NCBI GenBank assembly: GCA_001314805.1
Contig: LJSY01000040.1
Coordinates: 1-33,365 of the forward strand
Source of the DNA: Rhodobacteraceae bacterium HLUCCO18
Lineage (GTDB): Bacteria; Pseudomonadota; Alphaproteobacteria; Rhodobacterales; Rhodobacteraceae
Reading direction: 5' to 3'
DNA: 33,365 nt
The first letter of the stretch is position 1. The number at the start of each line of letters is the position of its first letter. Shown piece after piece: positions 16,433-26,554 of the stretch. The translations under genes and the position numbers were made by a program. The notes below the pieces were generated by a model that was not told the DNA's origin, did not search any database, and saw nothing but the letters and a program-made list of their open reading frames with translations.

Positions 16433-16446
16433 TTCATCATGATAAA
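16419..16446 (+). promoter_or_regulatory. predicted promoter of the dipeptide ABC operon
   Basis: TTGTCT (16419-16424) and GATAAA (16441-16446) are separated by 16 bases. The -10 box lies within the right operator arm. It mirrors the divergent promoter, with interleaved -35 regions. Confidence 0.5.
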
Positions 16447-16467
16447 TTTTGTCAGAGAGGACACCCG

Positions 16468-18045
16468 ATGACGCTGCTCTCCCTAACACGGCGCAGGATG
16501 CTGGCGGCCACCGCCGCGACGGCGCTGGCGCTCGGCGGCCTGACGGCGGCCCAGGCGCAGACGCCCCCTGGCGTGCTGGTCGTGGGCCAGATCGCGGAAC
16601 CGCAGGCGCTCGACCCACATGCCGTGACCGCCGTCAACGACTTCCGCATCCTGATGAACGTCTACGACGGTCTCGTCCGCTACGCCTCGGGCACGCTGGA
16701 GGTCGAACCGGCGCTCGCGAGCGACTGGACGATCTCGGACGACGGAACGGTCTACACCTTCACGCTCCGCGATGGCGTGAGCTTCCACGACGGCTCCCCC
16801 TTCGACGCGGAGGCCGTTGTGTTCAACTTCGAACGCATGCTGAACGAGGATCACCCCTATCACGACACCGGTCCCTTCCCGCTGTCGTTCTTCTTCTCGG
16901 CGGTCGAAAGCGTCGAGGCGACGGGCGAGATGGAGGTGACCTTCACGCTCAACGCACCCTACGCGCCGTTCCTGTCGAACCTCGCCTATCCCACGGGCCT
17001 GATCGTCTCTCCGGCGGCGGTGATGGACCACGGGTCAGACTTCGGCCGCAACCCGTCGGGGACCGGCCCCTTCACCTTCACCGAGTGGCGGTCCAACGAG
17101 GCCGTGGTGGTCGAGGCCAATCCCGACTACTGGGACGGCGCGCCCGAGCTTGAGGCGGTCATCTTCCGCCCCATCACCGACGCCAACACCCGCACCGCCG
17201 AGATGCTGGCCGGCGGGATCGACGTGATGGTGGAAGTGCCCCCGGTGGCCCTCGGCGAGTTCCAGGGCGACGGCTTCACCGTGCACGAACAGGCCGGACC
17301 CCATGTCTGGTTCCTGATCCTGAACGCGCTCGAAGGTCCCTTCGCCGATGTCCGCGTCCGTCAGGCCGCGAACTACGCGATCAACAAGGAGGCCATCGTC
17401 AACGACGTGCTCGAAGGCACGGCCGAGGTCGCCGCGGGCCCCACGCCCCCCGCCTTCGCCTGGGCCTATAACGAGGAACTGGAACCCTACCCCTACGACC
17501 CCGACCGTGCCCGCGAACTGCTGGCCGAGGCGGGGATGGAGAACCCCGAGATCACCTTCTACGTGACCGAGGGCGGATCGGGCATGCTCGACCCCATCGC
17601 CATGGGCACCGCCATGCAGGCCGACCTCGAAGCCGTGGGCTTCGAGGTGACGATCGAGACCTATGAGTGGAACACCTTCCTCGGCGAGGTGAACCCCGGG
17701 CTGGAGGGCAAGGCCGACGCCGCGCAGATGTCGTGGATGACCAACGACCCCGACACCCTGCCCTATCTGGCGCTGCGCACCGCCGCATGGCCGGACGAGG
17801 GCGGTTTCAACTCGGGCTACTACTCCAACCCCGAGGTCGACGCGCTTCTCGAGGAGGCCCGCACCGCAACCGACCAGGACCGCCGCGCGGAGCTTTATCG
17901 CGAGATGCAGGTTATCGTGCAGGAAGACGCGCCCTGGGTCTTCGTGGCGAACTGGGTGCAGAACGCCGTGACGAGCGACCGTGTGGAAGGGTTCCAGCTT
18001 GAACCCTCCTTCTTCCTGCTGCTCGATGACGTGGTGAAGAACTGA
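16468..18045 (+). CDS. dipeptide-type ABC importer, family 5 solute-binding protein
   Basis: The 525-residue periplasmic protein has a twin-arginine-like basic n-region (SLTRRRMLAATAAT) and a signal ending around AQAQ. The SBP_bac_5 core shows VGQIAEPQALDPHAV, VYDGLVRY, LASDWTISDDGTVYTF, the characteristic FHDGSPFDAEAVVFNFERM, and NPSGTGPFTF. The length fits DppA/OppA-class proteins that bind di- and oligopeptides, glutathione, opines or nickel. GAGAGG eight bases before ATG 16468 sets the start. The first gene of a four-gene operon, it is followed by a strong hairpin. The specific ligand is unknown; the linked FadR-type regulator and DUF1028 protein suggest a small amide or peptide. Confidence 0.92.
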   Translation: MTLLSLTRRRMLAATAATALALGGLTAAQAQTPPGVLVVGQIAEPQALDPHAVTAVNDFRILMNVYDGLVRYASGTLEVEPALASDWTISDDGTVYTFTLRDGVSFHDGSPFDAEAVVFNFERMLNEDHPYHDTGPFPLSFFFSAVESVEATGEMEVTFTLNAPYAPFLSNLAYPTGLIVSPAAVMDHGSDFGRNPSGTGPFTFTEWRSNEAVVVEANPDYWDGAPELEAVIFRPITDANTRTAEMLAGGIDVMVEVPPVALGEFQGDGFTVHEQAGPHVWFLILNALEGPFADVRVRQAANYAINKEAIVNDVLEGTAEVAAGPTPPAFAWAYNEELEPYPYDPDRARELLAEAGMENPEITFYVTEGGSGMLDPIAMGTAMQADLEAVGFEVTIETYEWNTFLGEVNPGLEGKADAAQMSWMTNDPDTLPYLALRTAAWPDEGGFNSGYYSNPEVDALLEEARTATDQDRRAELYREMQVIVQEDAPWVFVANWVQNAVTSDRVEGFQLEPSFFLLLDDVVKN

Positions 18046-18049
18046 ACCC

Positions 18050-18079
18050 GTCGGCCCCGGGCGCGCGTCCGGGGCCGAC
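18050..18079 (+). other. intercistronic hairpin after the binding-protein gene
   Basis: Perfect 11-bp arms GTCGGCCCCGG (18050-18060) and CCGGGGCCGAC (18069-18079) with an eight-base loop, five bases after the stop. There is no U-run. It probably protects the binding-protein message or attenuates readthrough to the permease genes. Confidence 0.72.
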
Positions 18080-18101
18080 CGGAATTCTCGAGAGTTCCGC
18101 G

Positions 18102-18123
18102 CGGTTTTACACAAGGAAAACCG
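18102..18123 (+). other. second short hairpin before the permease gene
   Basis: CGGTTTT (18102-18108) pairs with AAAACCG (18117-18123) across an eight-base loop containing AAGG. It lies 16 bases before the permease start and may tune its translation. Confidence 0.4.
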
Positions 18124-18139
18124 TCGCTCCGGGGGGCTG

Positions 18140-19083
18140 ATGGCTGGCTACATCCTGAAACGACTGCTGTCCGCCGTGCCCGTGCTGATCGGCATCTCGG
18201 TCATCGTGTTCCTCATCATGGCGATGATCCCCGGCGATCCGGCGACGGCGATCCTCGGCTCCTTCGCGACGCCGGAAAACGTGGCCGCGCTGAACGAGGA
18301 TCTCGGCCTCGATAAACCGCTGGTGCAGCGGTATTTCATCTGGCTCGGCAACATGCTTCAGGGCGATTTCGGGCGCTCCTTCGCGCTCAACCGCCCGGTG
18401 CTCGACGAGGTGACGGAGCGTTTCAATGCCACGCTGGTGCTTGCCGGATCGGCATTCGTCCTGTGCACCGTGTTCGGCATCGCCGCCGGGGTCATCTCGG
18501 CCGCGAACCAGTACGGTCTCGCCGACAAGGCGATCACCTTCTTTGTTCTGCTGGGTATCTCCATCCCGTCCTTCTTCCTCGGCATGATGATGATCCTCGT
18601 CTTCGCCGTGAACCTGAGGTGGTTCCCCGTCTCGGGCATGTGGCCGATCTTCGGGGACCGGACGATCTGGGTCCTGCTCGACCACCTCGCCATGCCCGCG
18701 ACGGCGCTGGCCGTCGTGGCCACGGGCGTTGTCGCGCGCCTCTCGCGCTCGGCCATGCTGGAGGTGCTGCGGCAGGATTTCATCCGCACCGCGCGCGCCA
18801 AGGGCGTGCATGAACGCCGCGTGATCTGGGGCCATGCGCTCCGCGCCGCGATGGTCGCGATCATCCCGGTGCTCGGCCTTCAGGCGGGCTTCGTGCTGTC
18901 CGGGGCCGTCTATATCGAGATGGTGTTCCAGTGGCCGGGCGTGGGGCGGATGCTGGTGGACGCGATCCTGCGCCGCGACCTCCTGCTGGTGCAGGGCGGC
19001 GTCGTCTTCGTCGCGGCCTGCTACGTGATGTTCAACATCATGGTGGACGTGGCCCAGAGCCTGCTCGACCCGAGGATCAAGAC

Positions 19084-19087
<4 letters not shown>
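18140..19087 (+). CDS. dipeptide-type ABC importer permease (DppB class)
   Basis: The 315-residue inner-membrane permease is of the DppB/OppB class: the N-terminal helix GYILKRLLSAVPVLIGISVIV, followed by DPATAILGSFATPENVAALN, is the usual periplasmic loop. The coupling (EAA-type) loop is RQDFIRTARAKGVHERRV. Six membrane segments can be counted. GGGGGG just before ATG 18140 serves as a ribosome site. Its last four bases overlap the next start (ATGA). Confidence 0.92.
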
Positions 19088-20969
<1,882 letters not shown>

Positions 20970-20973
<4 letters not shown>

Positions 20974-21929
20974 CCGAGGCGCTGAAGCTCACCGGTCTTT
21001 CCAAGGCCTTCCCGGTCGGAAAGCGGCTGTTCGGGCCGCCGCGCGCGCTGGTGCGGGCGGTTCAGCCCGTGGACCTCGTCGTACAGAAGGGCGAGACGCT
21101 GGGCATCGTCGGCGAAAGCGGTTGCGGCAAGTCCACGCTGGCGCGGATGCTGGTGGGACTACTCGAACCGTCCTCCGGCCGGATCGAGATCGAGGGGGAA
21201 CCGCTGGACAACGCCGACCCGGCCGTCTTCGGCAAGAAGATCCAGTATGTCTTTCAGGATCCGATTTCCTCGCTGAACCCGCGCAAGACGATCCGCCAGA
21301 TCATGGAAGCGCCGCTGAAGCACCTTCACCGGATGGGCCCCGCCGCCCGCGCCGACCGCATCGCCGAGATCTTCGCCGCCGTGAACCTGCGCGAGGAGTT
21401 CCTCGACCGCTATCCGCACGAGTTCTCCGGCGGGCAGGCGCAGCGCATCGGCATCGCCCGCGCGCTGGCGGCGGACGCGCGCATCCTGATCCTCGACGAA
21501 CCGGTCTCGGCGCTCGACGTGTCGGTGCAGGCGCAGGTGCTGAACCTGCTGGCGGACCTCAAGGCGCAGTTCGGTCTGACCTACCTCTTCATCAGTCACG
21601 ATCTCGCCGTGGTGGAGGCGGTGTCCGACCGGATCGCCGTGCTCTATTTCGGCGCGGTGGTGGAGGTGGGCCCGGCGGTCGAGATCTTCGCCAACCCCCG
21701 CCATCCCTACACGAAGCTTCTGGCCGACAGCGCGCCGGTGGTCGGCCGCGCGCTCAAGGCACCGGAGGGGCGGGAGACGGAACTGCCGGACCCCGAAAAC
21801 CCGCCGGAGGGCTGTGCCTTCCGCGCCCGCTGCCCGCGCGCGACGGCGCTTTGCGCCGCCGAAGTGCCCCCATTGACGGGCGAGGGCGGGCGGCACCCGG
21901 CCGCCTGCCACCACCCGCTCGAGGCCTGA
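20970..21929 (+). CDS. dipeptide-type ABC importer ATPase (DppF class)
   Basis: The 319-residue ATPase has Walker [10 protein letters not shown] near residue 50, Q-loop [11 protein letters not shown], signature [15 protein letters not shown], Walker [13 protein letters not shown] and the H-loop FISHDLAVV. The C-terminal oligopeptide/dipeptide motif is [11 protein letters not shown], with cysteines that in some relatives bind an Fe-S cluster. It forms the heterodimeric motor with the ATPase half of the upstream fusion. Last gene of the operon, it ends 12 bases before the stop of the convergent small membrane-protein gene. Confidence 0.93.
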
Positions 21930-21941
21930 CGCAGCGCGGTC

Positions 21942-22115
21942 TCAGCGCCGTCCGCGCAGCACGCGCCAGAGCACGACCGCGCCCGCCACCGTCAGGACCA
22001 CGGCCGCGACCGCGGTCTCGATGCCATGGGGATGGAAGTGGAAGAAGCCGGCATCCTCATGGGCCACTGCCGGGGTGGCGAGCATCAGGAGGGCGGGGAA
22101 CAGGATACGGGCCAT
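21942..22115 (-). CDS. 57-residue His-containing membrane protein at the end of the guanidine operon
   Basis: This frame reads MARILFPALLMLATPAVAHE as an N-terminal signal, probably cleaved after AVA. Then comes DAGFFHFHPHG with four histidines, one transmembrane helix (TAVAAVVLTVAGAVVLWRVL) and a basic tail RGRR. A topology with the His segment in the periplasm fits. It starts three bases after the stop of the His-rich gene, with a GGACC-type ribosome site inside that gene's end. Small size and close linkage suggest a metal-related accessory to the hydrolase, possibly at the import step. I know no named family. Confidence 0.7.
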   Translation of the reverse strand: MARILFPALLMLATPAVAHEDAGFFHFHPHGIETAVAAVVLTVAGAVVLWRVLRGRR

Positions 22116-22118
22116 GGG

Positions 22119-22538
22119 TCAGGTCCTTTCTTTCGCGGCGATGAAATCGCGGATGTCGATCAGGTGTTTTTCGTCCATCGAGACGTAGACGAGGGCCATG
22201 TTGGTCCGCTCGCGGATCATCTCGCCGGGAAACGGGAGGTAAGACAACTCCCGCGTGCCGAAGGAGGGCGAGGCGGTGCCGACCTGCCACTCGGTCTTCA
22301 GTTCCACGTCCACCAGCTTCAGCTCACTCGGCCCCGCCTTGCCGGGGCGTTCCAGAGGCACGCCGGCAAGGCGCAGATAGGCCTGCTTGTCCTTCGCCGC
22401 GACGAAACCGTCGATGAACTGCGCGGTCAGAACCTGCAGGTCGGCGGCCGCATCCTCGGGCGTCAGGTGGGAATGAAGGTGATCGGCGTGGTGGTGGTTG
22501 TGGTGGTTGTAATGATGGTGCGGATGATCATGGGGCAT
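22119..22538 (-). CDS. His-rich protein, candidate metallochaperone for the hydrolase
   Basis: The 139-residue cytoplasmic product (no signal) has 13 histidines in its first 24 residues (MPHDHPHHHYNHHNHHHADH and onward), a pattern known from nickel-storage or nickel-delivery proteins such as HypB and UreE tails. Residues 28-139 form a compact domain (LQVLTAQFIDGFVAAKDKQAY, FPGEMIRERTNMALVYVSMD) that I do not recognise. It overlaps the hydrolase gene by 11 bases and so is translationally coupled to it. Since characterised guanidine hydrolases are nickel enzymes needing HypA/HypB-like helpers (GhaA/GhaB), this protein is a good candidate for an alternative nickel donor. Function is inference. 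Confidence 0.8.
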   Translation of the reverse strand: MPHDHPHHHYNHHNHHHADHLHSHLTPEDAAADLQVLTAQFIDGFVAAKDKQAYLRLAGVPLERPGKAGPSELKLVDVELKTEWQVGTASPSFGTRELSYLPFPGEMIRERTNMALVYVSMDEKHLIDIRDFIAAKERT

Positions 22539-23766
22539 TGGACCAGCGCCTTCCTTCGAACTCCCCGTGAGGGATGGTGACGGGCTTGTCGATATGGGCC
22601 TTATGGGCGCCCATCTTGCCCGCCGCGACCATGGAGCCCAGAACGTCCACGATCACCCGCGTGCCCATCAGCGCGGTGATGTCGGAGGTGTCGTAGGGCG
22701 GCGAGACCTCCACCAGCTCCATCCCGCAGAGCCCCTCGGCCGCGACCTTGGACGCAAGCGCCAGCGCCTCGCGCGGCAGGAAGCCGCCGGGTTCGGGCCA
22801 GCCGGTGCCGGGAACGAAGCCGCAGTCGATACTGTCGATGTCGAAGGACATGTAGACCATGTCCGCCCCGTCCCACGCCATCTCGAGCGCCATCTCGGCG
22901 GTCCTGTCGATGCCCATCCGCTCCATGTCGGACATGGTGATGATGTTGGTCTCGCGCTCGCGGGCGACCTTCACCGCCTCGCGCGGGACCTGCCAGCCGC
23001 CGATGCCCACCTGCACGAGGTTCTTCGCCGGAACGTTCGGCAGGTTCGTCGAATGGAACCACGGCGTGGTGTGCATCCGCTCGTCGAGGTCCTTCTCCTG
23101 GATGTCGGCGTGGCGGTCGAAATGCACGATGCCGATGGTCTTGGACGTGCATTCCGCGATGCCGCGCACGCAGGGAAAGCCGATGGAATGGTCGCCGCCG
23201 ATCATCACCGGGAAGCTGCCGGAGGAAAACACGTGGCTGACCGCGCGGCTGATCTGGTCGAAGCTCTTTTCGAGGTTCGCCGGGATCGTGAAGACGTCGC
23301 CCGCGTCGCAGAGCGTCATCTGCTCGCGCAGGTCGACGGCCATCTCGTAGTTGTAGGGCGTGTAGAGGGCGGAGATCCTGCGCAGGCCCTGCGGCCCGAA
23401 GCGGGTGCCGGGGCGGTAGGTGGTGCCGCCGTCGAAGGGGATGCCGAGCACGGTCGCGTCGTAATGGCCGACCTCGGTCACGTCCTCGGCATAGGGCGCC
23501 TTGAGGAAGGTGTTGATGCCGGCATAATGCGGCAGCTCGCCCCGCGCGAAGGTGGGGATCGACTTGTCCTCGATCGTGTCCGCACCGGTCAGGCCCATCC
23601 GCAGAGCCCAGCGCCGCTCCTCGTCCCAGCGGTCCCCGGGGATGTCGGCCTCGGCCTTCATGGAGCGCCACCCCTGGAGCTTCGTGAGGTCGGGGTGATG
23701 GCGCCGACGGTCCCTGAGGGGCCGGTCGGCGGGGTGATGCGAGCGGGAACGCTCGAGAGGGGTCAT
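22528..23766 (-). CDS. gdmH: ureohydrolase, probable nickel-dependent guanidine hydrolase (agmatinase-like)
   Basis: The 412-residue arginase/agmatinase-fold enzyme has metal ligands in the canonical set: His193 (GGDHSIG), Asp217, His219 and Asp221 (HFDRHADIQ), and Asp309 and Asp311 (SFDIDSID). PGTGWPEPGG follows at 319-328. Differences from agmatinase (usually about 320 residues) are a long N-terminal extension (about 90 residues before VGHYDATVLGIPFDGGT), DRH instead of DAH, and a Trp in the substrate-loop motif GTGWPEPGG. The start is set by AAGGAG seven to eight bases before 23766. The gene lies in an operon headed by a guanidine-I riboswitch with its own importer. Known riboswitch-linked ureohydrolases (Synechocystis Sll1077) split guanidine to urea and ammonium using nickel. 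Agmatinase activity is the alternative. Confidence 0.85.
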   Translation of the reverse strand: MTPLERSRSHHPADRPLRDRRRHHPDLTKLQGWRSMKAEADIPGDRWDEERRWALRMGLTGADTIEDKSIPTFARGELPHYAGINTFLKAPYAEDVTEVGHYDATVLGIPFDGGTTYRPGTRFGPQGLRRISALYTPYNYEMAVDLREQMTLCDAGDVFTIPANLEKSFDQISRAVSHVFSSGSFPVMIGGDHSIGFPCVRGIAECTSKTIGIVHFDRHADIQEKDLDERMHTTPWFHSTNLPNVPAKNLVQVGIGGWQVPREAVKVARERETNIITMSDMERMGIDRTAEMALEMAWDGADMVYMSFDIDSIDCGFVPGTGWPEPGGFLPREALALASKVAAEGLCGMELVEVSPPYDTSDITALMGTRVIVDVLGSMVAAGKMGAHKAHIDKPVTIPHGEFEGRRWSNAP

Positions 23767-23795
23767 GCGGTCTCTCCTTCGCTTGACGGGTATGG

Positions 23796-24584
23796 TCAGG
23801 CCACGCTCGGGACGGCTGCGGCCAGCACCTGCGCGGGGTGCGTGTCTTCCCGAAGCTGGAACGGGATGCCGCCGTTCCGGGCGTCGAAATCATATGTGAT
23901 CGTCGCACCATAGGCGGCGGGGTCGTGCGGGTCCCAGCGCACCTTGTCGAAGACCAGCACCCGGTCGCCCAGCTTGAACGCCTCGGGCAGGTCATGGGTG
24001 ACCATGAACACGGTCATCCGCGTCTCCGTGCGCAGGTCCTTCAGGAATTCGTGCATCTGCTCCCGCGTGCCGGGGTCGAGCGCGCCGAAAGGTTCATCCA
24101 GCAGCAGAATGCGCGGCTTGGCGGCCAGCGTCTGCGCGATGGCAAGCCGCTGCTGCATGCCGCCCGACAGCGCCGAAGGATACTGGTCGGCCACATGGGC
24201 GAGCCCGATCCGCTCCAGCGCGGCATCGGCGCGCGACCGTGCGGCGCGCTTGACGCTGCCGAAAAGCCGCCCAAGCGGGCGGGACAGCCCCTCGGCGGCC
24301 ACGATGTTGTCGCGCACGCTCAGATGCGGAAAGACGGAATACCGCTGAAACACGATGCCCCGCGACCGGTCGGGTTCTCCCTTGAGCGGCATGCCGTCCA
24401 CGGTGATCCCGCCGCGCGTGGGCCGCTCCTGATCCAGCAGAAGCCGCAGGAAGGTGGACTTGCCGCAGCCCGAGGCGCCGACGATGGAGACGAATTCCCC
24501 CTCCGTCGCGTCCAGCGAGACGCGCTCCAGGATCGGCCGTCCGCCATAGCTCTGGAAGATGTCCCGGACCTCGACGAAGCTCAT
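23796..24584 (-). CDS. ABC importer ATPase (nitrate/taurine/guanidine type)
   Basis: The 262-residue ATPase is of the NrtD/SsuB/TauB class: Walker A GASGCGKST near residue 40, Q-loop FQRYSVFPH, signature LSGGMQQRLAIAQ, Walker B LLLDEPFGALD and H-loop MVTHDLPEA. The C-terminal 45 residues (WDPHDPAAYGATITYDFD onward) extend past the usual end and are also seen in relatives next to urea-carboxylase genes. The start overlaps the permease stop (ATGA at 24584-24581). With the adjacent permease and binding protein it forms an importer that, by its riboswitch, should carry guanidine. Confidence 0.9.
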   Translation of the reverse strand: MSFVEVRDIFQSYGGRPILERVSLDATEGEFVSIVGASGCGKSTFLRLLLDQERPTRGGITVDGMPLKGEPDRSRGIVFQRYSVFPHLSVRDNIVAAEGLSRPLGRLFGSVKRAARSRADAALERIGLAHVADQYPSALSGGMQQRLAIAQTLAAKPRILLLDEPFGALDPGTREQMHEFLKDLRTETRMTVFMVTHDLPEAFKLGDRVLVFDKVRWDPHDPAAYGATITYDFDARNGGIPFQLREDTHPAQVLAAAVPSVA

Positions 24585-25393
24585 GCCCGCGCCTCCGCCC
24601 ACGGATAAAGCCACCGTGACAACCGCGCGAGGCCCCAGTCGATGAGGAAGGCCAGCACCGTGATCCACGCCACGTAGGTCAGGATCACGTCCATCGCAAG
24701 GAAGCGCCGCACGAGGAAGATGCGGTAACCCAGACCGCTGTCCGAGGCCACGGCCTCCGCCGCGATCAGGAACAGCCACGCCGGCCCCAGCGACAGGCGC
24801 ACCGCCGAGATCAGGCGCGGCATGATCTGCGGCAGCGCGACCGAGACCGCGATGGCGAAGGTCGAGGCGCCCAGCGTCTGCGCCTTGACCAGCTGCTCTT
24901 GCGGCAATTCCAGCGTGCGTGCCGAAAGATCTCGGATCAGGAACGGCGTGATGCCGATGGCGATCAGCGCCACCTTCGCCGTGTCCCCCACGCCCAGCGT
25001 GATGAAGAGGATCGGCAGGACCGCGAGCGGCGGGATCATCGACAGGATCGCCACGAACCCCTGAAACGTGCTGCGGATCACCGGGACAAGGCCGATGGCC
25101 AGCCCGAAGACCAGCCCGATCAGCGCCGCGATGCCGACGCCCGCGCCCAGCAGCGTGAGGCTCGATACCGTGTCGCCCCAGAACAGGATGTCACCCGACC
25201 GGCGGTCCGGCTCGCTGACAAGCCGCACCGCCGTTTCGACCAGCGTCGCCGGCGACGGCAGGACCCGGTCCTGCGGGTTTTCCGCAAGCCGCGCCGCCGA
25301 TCCGGCGGAATAGGCGAGGAAGACCAGCACGAAGGGCAGCGCGGCGAGCGTCGCATGGCCCGCCCGCCCCGGCATGCGGTTGATCCATCGCAT
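24581..25393 (-). CDS. ABC importer permease (SsuC/TauC class) of the guanidine operon
   Basis: The 270-residue permease has about six membrane helices. It starts with a cytoplasmic stretch (MRWINRMPGR), then LAALPFVLVFLAYSAGSAA, and carries the EAA-type coupling loop LVKAQTLGASTFAIAVSVAL PQIMP (continuous in the protein). The C-terminal helices include VILTYVAWITVLAFLIDWG. The start 25393 has GAGGGGGG upstream, and the frame beyond it is a shadow of the binding-protein gene. It is 22 bases downstream of the binding-protein stop. Confidence 0.9.
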   Translation of the reverse strand: MRWINRMPGRAGHATLAALPFVLVFLAYSAGSAARLAENPQDRVLPSPATLVETAVRLVSEPDRRSGDILFWGDTVSSLTLLGAGVGIAALIGLVFGLAIGLVPVIRSTFQGFVAILSMIPPLAVLPILFITLGVGDTAKVALIAIGITPFLIRDLSARTLELPQEQLVKAQTLGASTFAIAVSVALPQIMPRLISAVRLSLGPAWLFLIAAEAVASDSGLGYRIFLVRRFLAMDVILTYVAWITVLAFLIDWGLARLSRWLYPWAEARA

Positions 25394-25415
25394 CGCCGTG
25401 CCCCCCTCGCCCGGC

Positions 25416-26480
25416 TCAGAGCGACCCGTCGGCGGCCATCTGCATGTAGGTCGTGTCGAAGCGCAGCTGCACGTTGTCGGGATCGCCCGTGATCGCGCCA
25501 CCGGGATATTCGACGCCGACGAAATCCGCGCTCGGCGCGCCTTCGCCCAGGATACCCTGTTCGAACAGGAACTCGGCCACGGTGACCATGGTCTCGGGCA
25601 GGGCCTCGCTCTCGACGAAGGCCACGGCCTCGGCGGGATCGTAGAACATCTGGGTCGAGGCAAGCTGCGCCTCGTAACCGGCGAGGTCGGTGCCGGAGGC
25701 CTCGGCCATGGCGGTCCGCGCGGCGATCCCTTCCTCCGTGTCGGAGGACATGATGGCCATCAGTTCATACCAAGCCCCCACAAGCGCGCGCCCGAAATCG
25801 GGGTTCGCCTCCAGCGTCTCGGTGTTCACGACCATCATGTCGATGATCTCGCCGGGGATATCGGAACTGTCGAAGAGCATGTTGGCCCCGGGTGTCTCCA
25901 TGATCGTGGAGACCAGCGGGTTCCACGTCACCACCGCTTGCACATCTTCGGTCTGGAAGGCCGCGATCATGTCCGCGTCCGAGGTGTTGACCACGCCGTC
26001 GAGGTCACGCTCGGCGAGCCCGACCGAGTCCAGCGCGCGGGCCAGCAGGTAATGCGACACCGACAGCTCCACGAGGTTCACCGGCATGCCGGCAAGGTCC
26101 GCGATGCCGCCCTCCCCCTTCAGGATCACCGCATCGTTGCCGTTGGAAAAATCGCCAACGATCAGCGCCGTGGTGTCCACGCCCGAGCCCGCCGGGATCG
26201 ACAGCGTGTCCATGTTGGTGGCGGTGACACCGTCGAATTCGCCCGAGGTATAGAGGTTGATCGACTCCACGTAGTCGTTGATCTGCACGATCTCCACGTC
26301 GATGCCGTAGCGCTCGGCCCAGCGGTCCATGATCCCGCTTTCCTCGAGATACCCCCAGGGCATCCAGCCCACATAGATCGACCAGGCGACGCGGAACTCG
26401 GTGCGGTCCTGGGCCGTGGCGGTGGCGGGGCTCAGCGCGAGGCCGAGGGCAGTGGTGGCGGCAAGGGCGGTTCTTAGCAT
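25416..26480 (-). CDS. ABC importer substrate-binding protein, probable guanidine binder
   Basis: The 354-residue periplasmic binding protein is of the NMT1/TauA-like superfamily. Its signal MLRTALAATTALGLALSPAT ends near ATAQ. The mature part starts with EFRVAWSIYVGWMPWGYLEE and has DGVTATNMDTLSIPAGSG, which resemble the binding proteins found beside urea carboxylase genes (often annotated putative urea ABC binding protein). The many acidic and aromatic residues would suit a cation such as guanidinium. The start 26480 is fixed by GGAGGT with seven bases of spacing; in-frame ATGs upstream lie in the riboswitch leader. First gene of the operon. Confidence 0.9.
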   Translation of the reverse strand: MLRTALAATTALGLALSPATATAQDRTEFRVAWSIYVGWMPWGYLEESGIMDRWAERYGIDVEIVQINDYVESINLYTSGEFDGVTATNMDTLSIPAGSGVDTTALIVGDFSNGNDAVILKGEGGIADLAGMPVNLVELSVSHYLLARALDSVGLAERDLDGVVNTSDADMIAAFQTEDVQAVVTWNPLVSTIMETPGANMLFDSSDIPGEIIDMMVVNTETLEANPDFGRALVGAWYELMAIMSSDTEEGIAARTAMAEASGTDLAGYEAQLASTQMFYDPAEAVAFVESEALPETMVTVAEFLFEQGILGEGAPSADFVGVEYPGGAITGDPDNVQLRFDTTYMQMAADGSL

Positions 26481-26487
26481 CTGCGAT

Positions 26488-26519
26488 ACCTCCGATCGGA
26501 TCATGAGTGTGGTCCGACC
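26488..26519 (-). promoter_or_regulatory. ribosome site and adjacent hairpin, possible riboswitch expression platform
   Basis: The Shine-Dalgarno GGAGGT (26493-26488) is directly preceded by a hairpin: GGTCGGA (26519-26513) pairs with TCCGATC (26500-26494), one G-U, 12-base loop. The site could alternatively pair with CCTCC at 26538-26534, or fold in the palindrome TCCGATCGGA (26500-26491). No U-tract terminator is seen, so control of translation is more likely than of transcription. Confidence 0.5.
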
Positions 26520-26554
26520 GGAAAGGATGTCGGGGAGGGGCCGAACCATCTGCG

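Larger units (their letters stand above)
16403..16448. promoter_or_regulatory. symmetric operator pair between DUF1028 and the dipeptide operon
   Basis: AATTTATCATGAT (16403-16415) and ATCATGATAAATT (16436-16448) are a perfect 13-bp inverted repeat. Each arm contains the 8-bp palindrome ATCATGAT, with centres 28 bp apart. Each arm covers the predicted -10 box of one of the two divergent promoters, an arrangement for simultaneous repression. A near-identical site precedes the FadR-type gene, the probable binder. Confidence 0.75.

Noticed and set aside
22490-22535. Short tandem-like run of TGGTGG/ATGATGG units
   Set aside because: It is explained by the histidine-rich coding region on the minus strand, not an independent repeat or CRISPR.
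22528-23766. Calling the ureohydrolase a plain agmatinase
   Set aside because: The guanidine riboswitch, the dedicated importer, the long N-terminal extension and the His-rich partner fit guanidine hydrolase better; agmatinase is kept only as an alternative.
22567-24608. Long plus-strand frames opposite the guanidine hydrolase and ATPase genes
   Set aside because: No domains or ribosome sites; the minus-strand proteins are clearly the real ones.
26501-26549. Upstream in-frame ATG starts for the guanidine binding protein
   Set aside because: They would add residues before a complete signal peptide, lie in the riboswitch leader, and lack the GGAGGT site that serves 26480.
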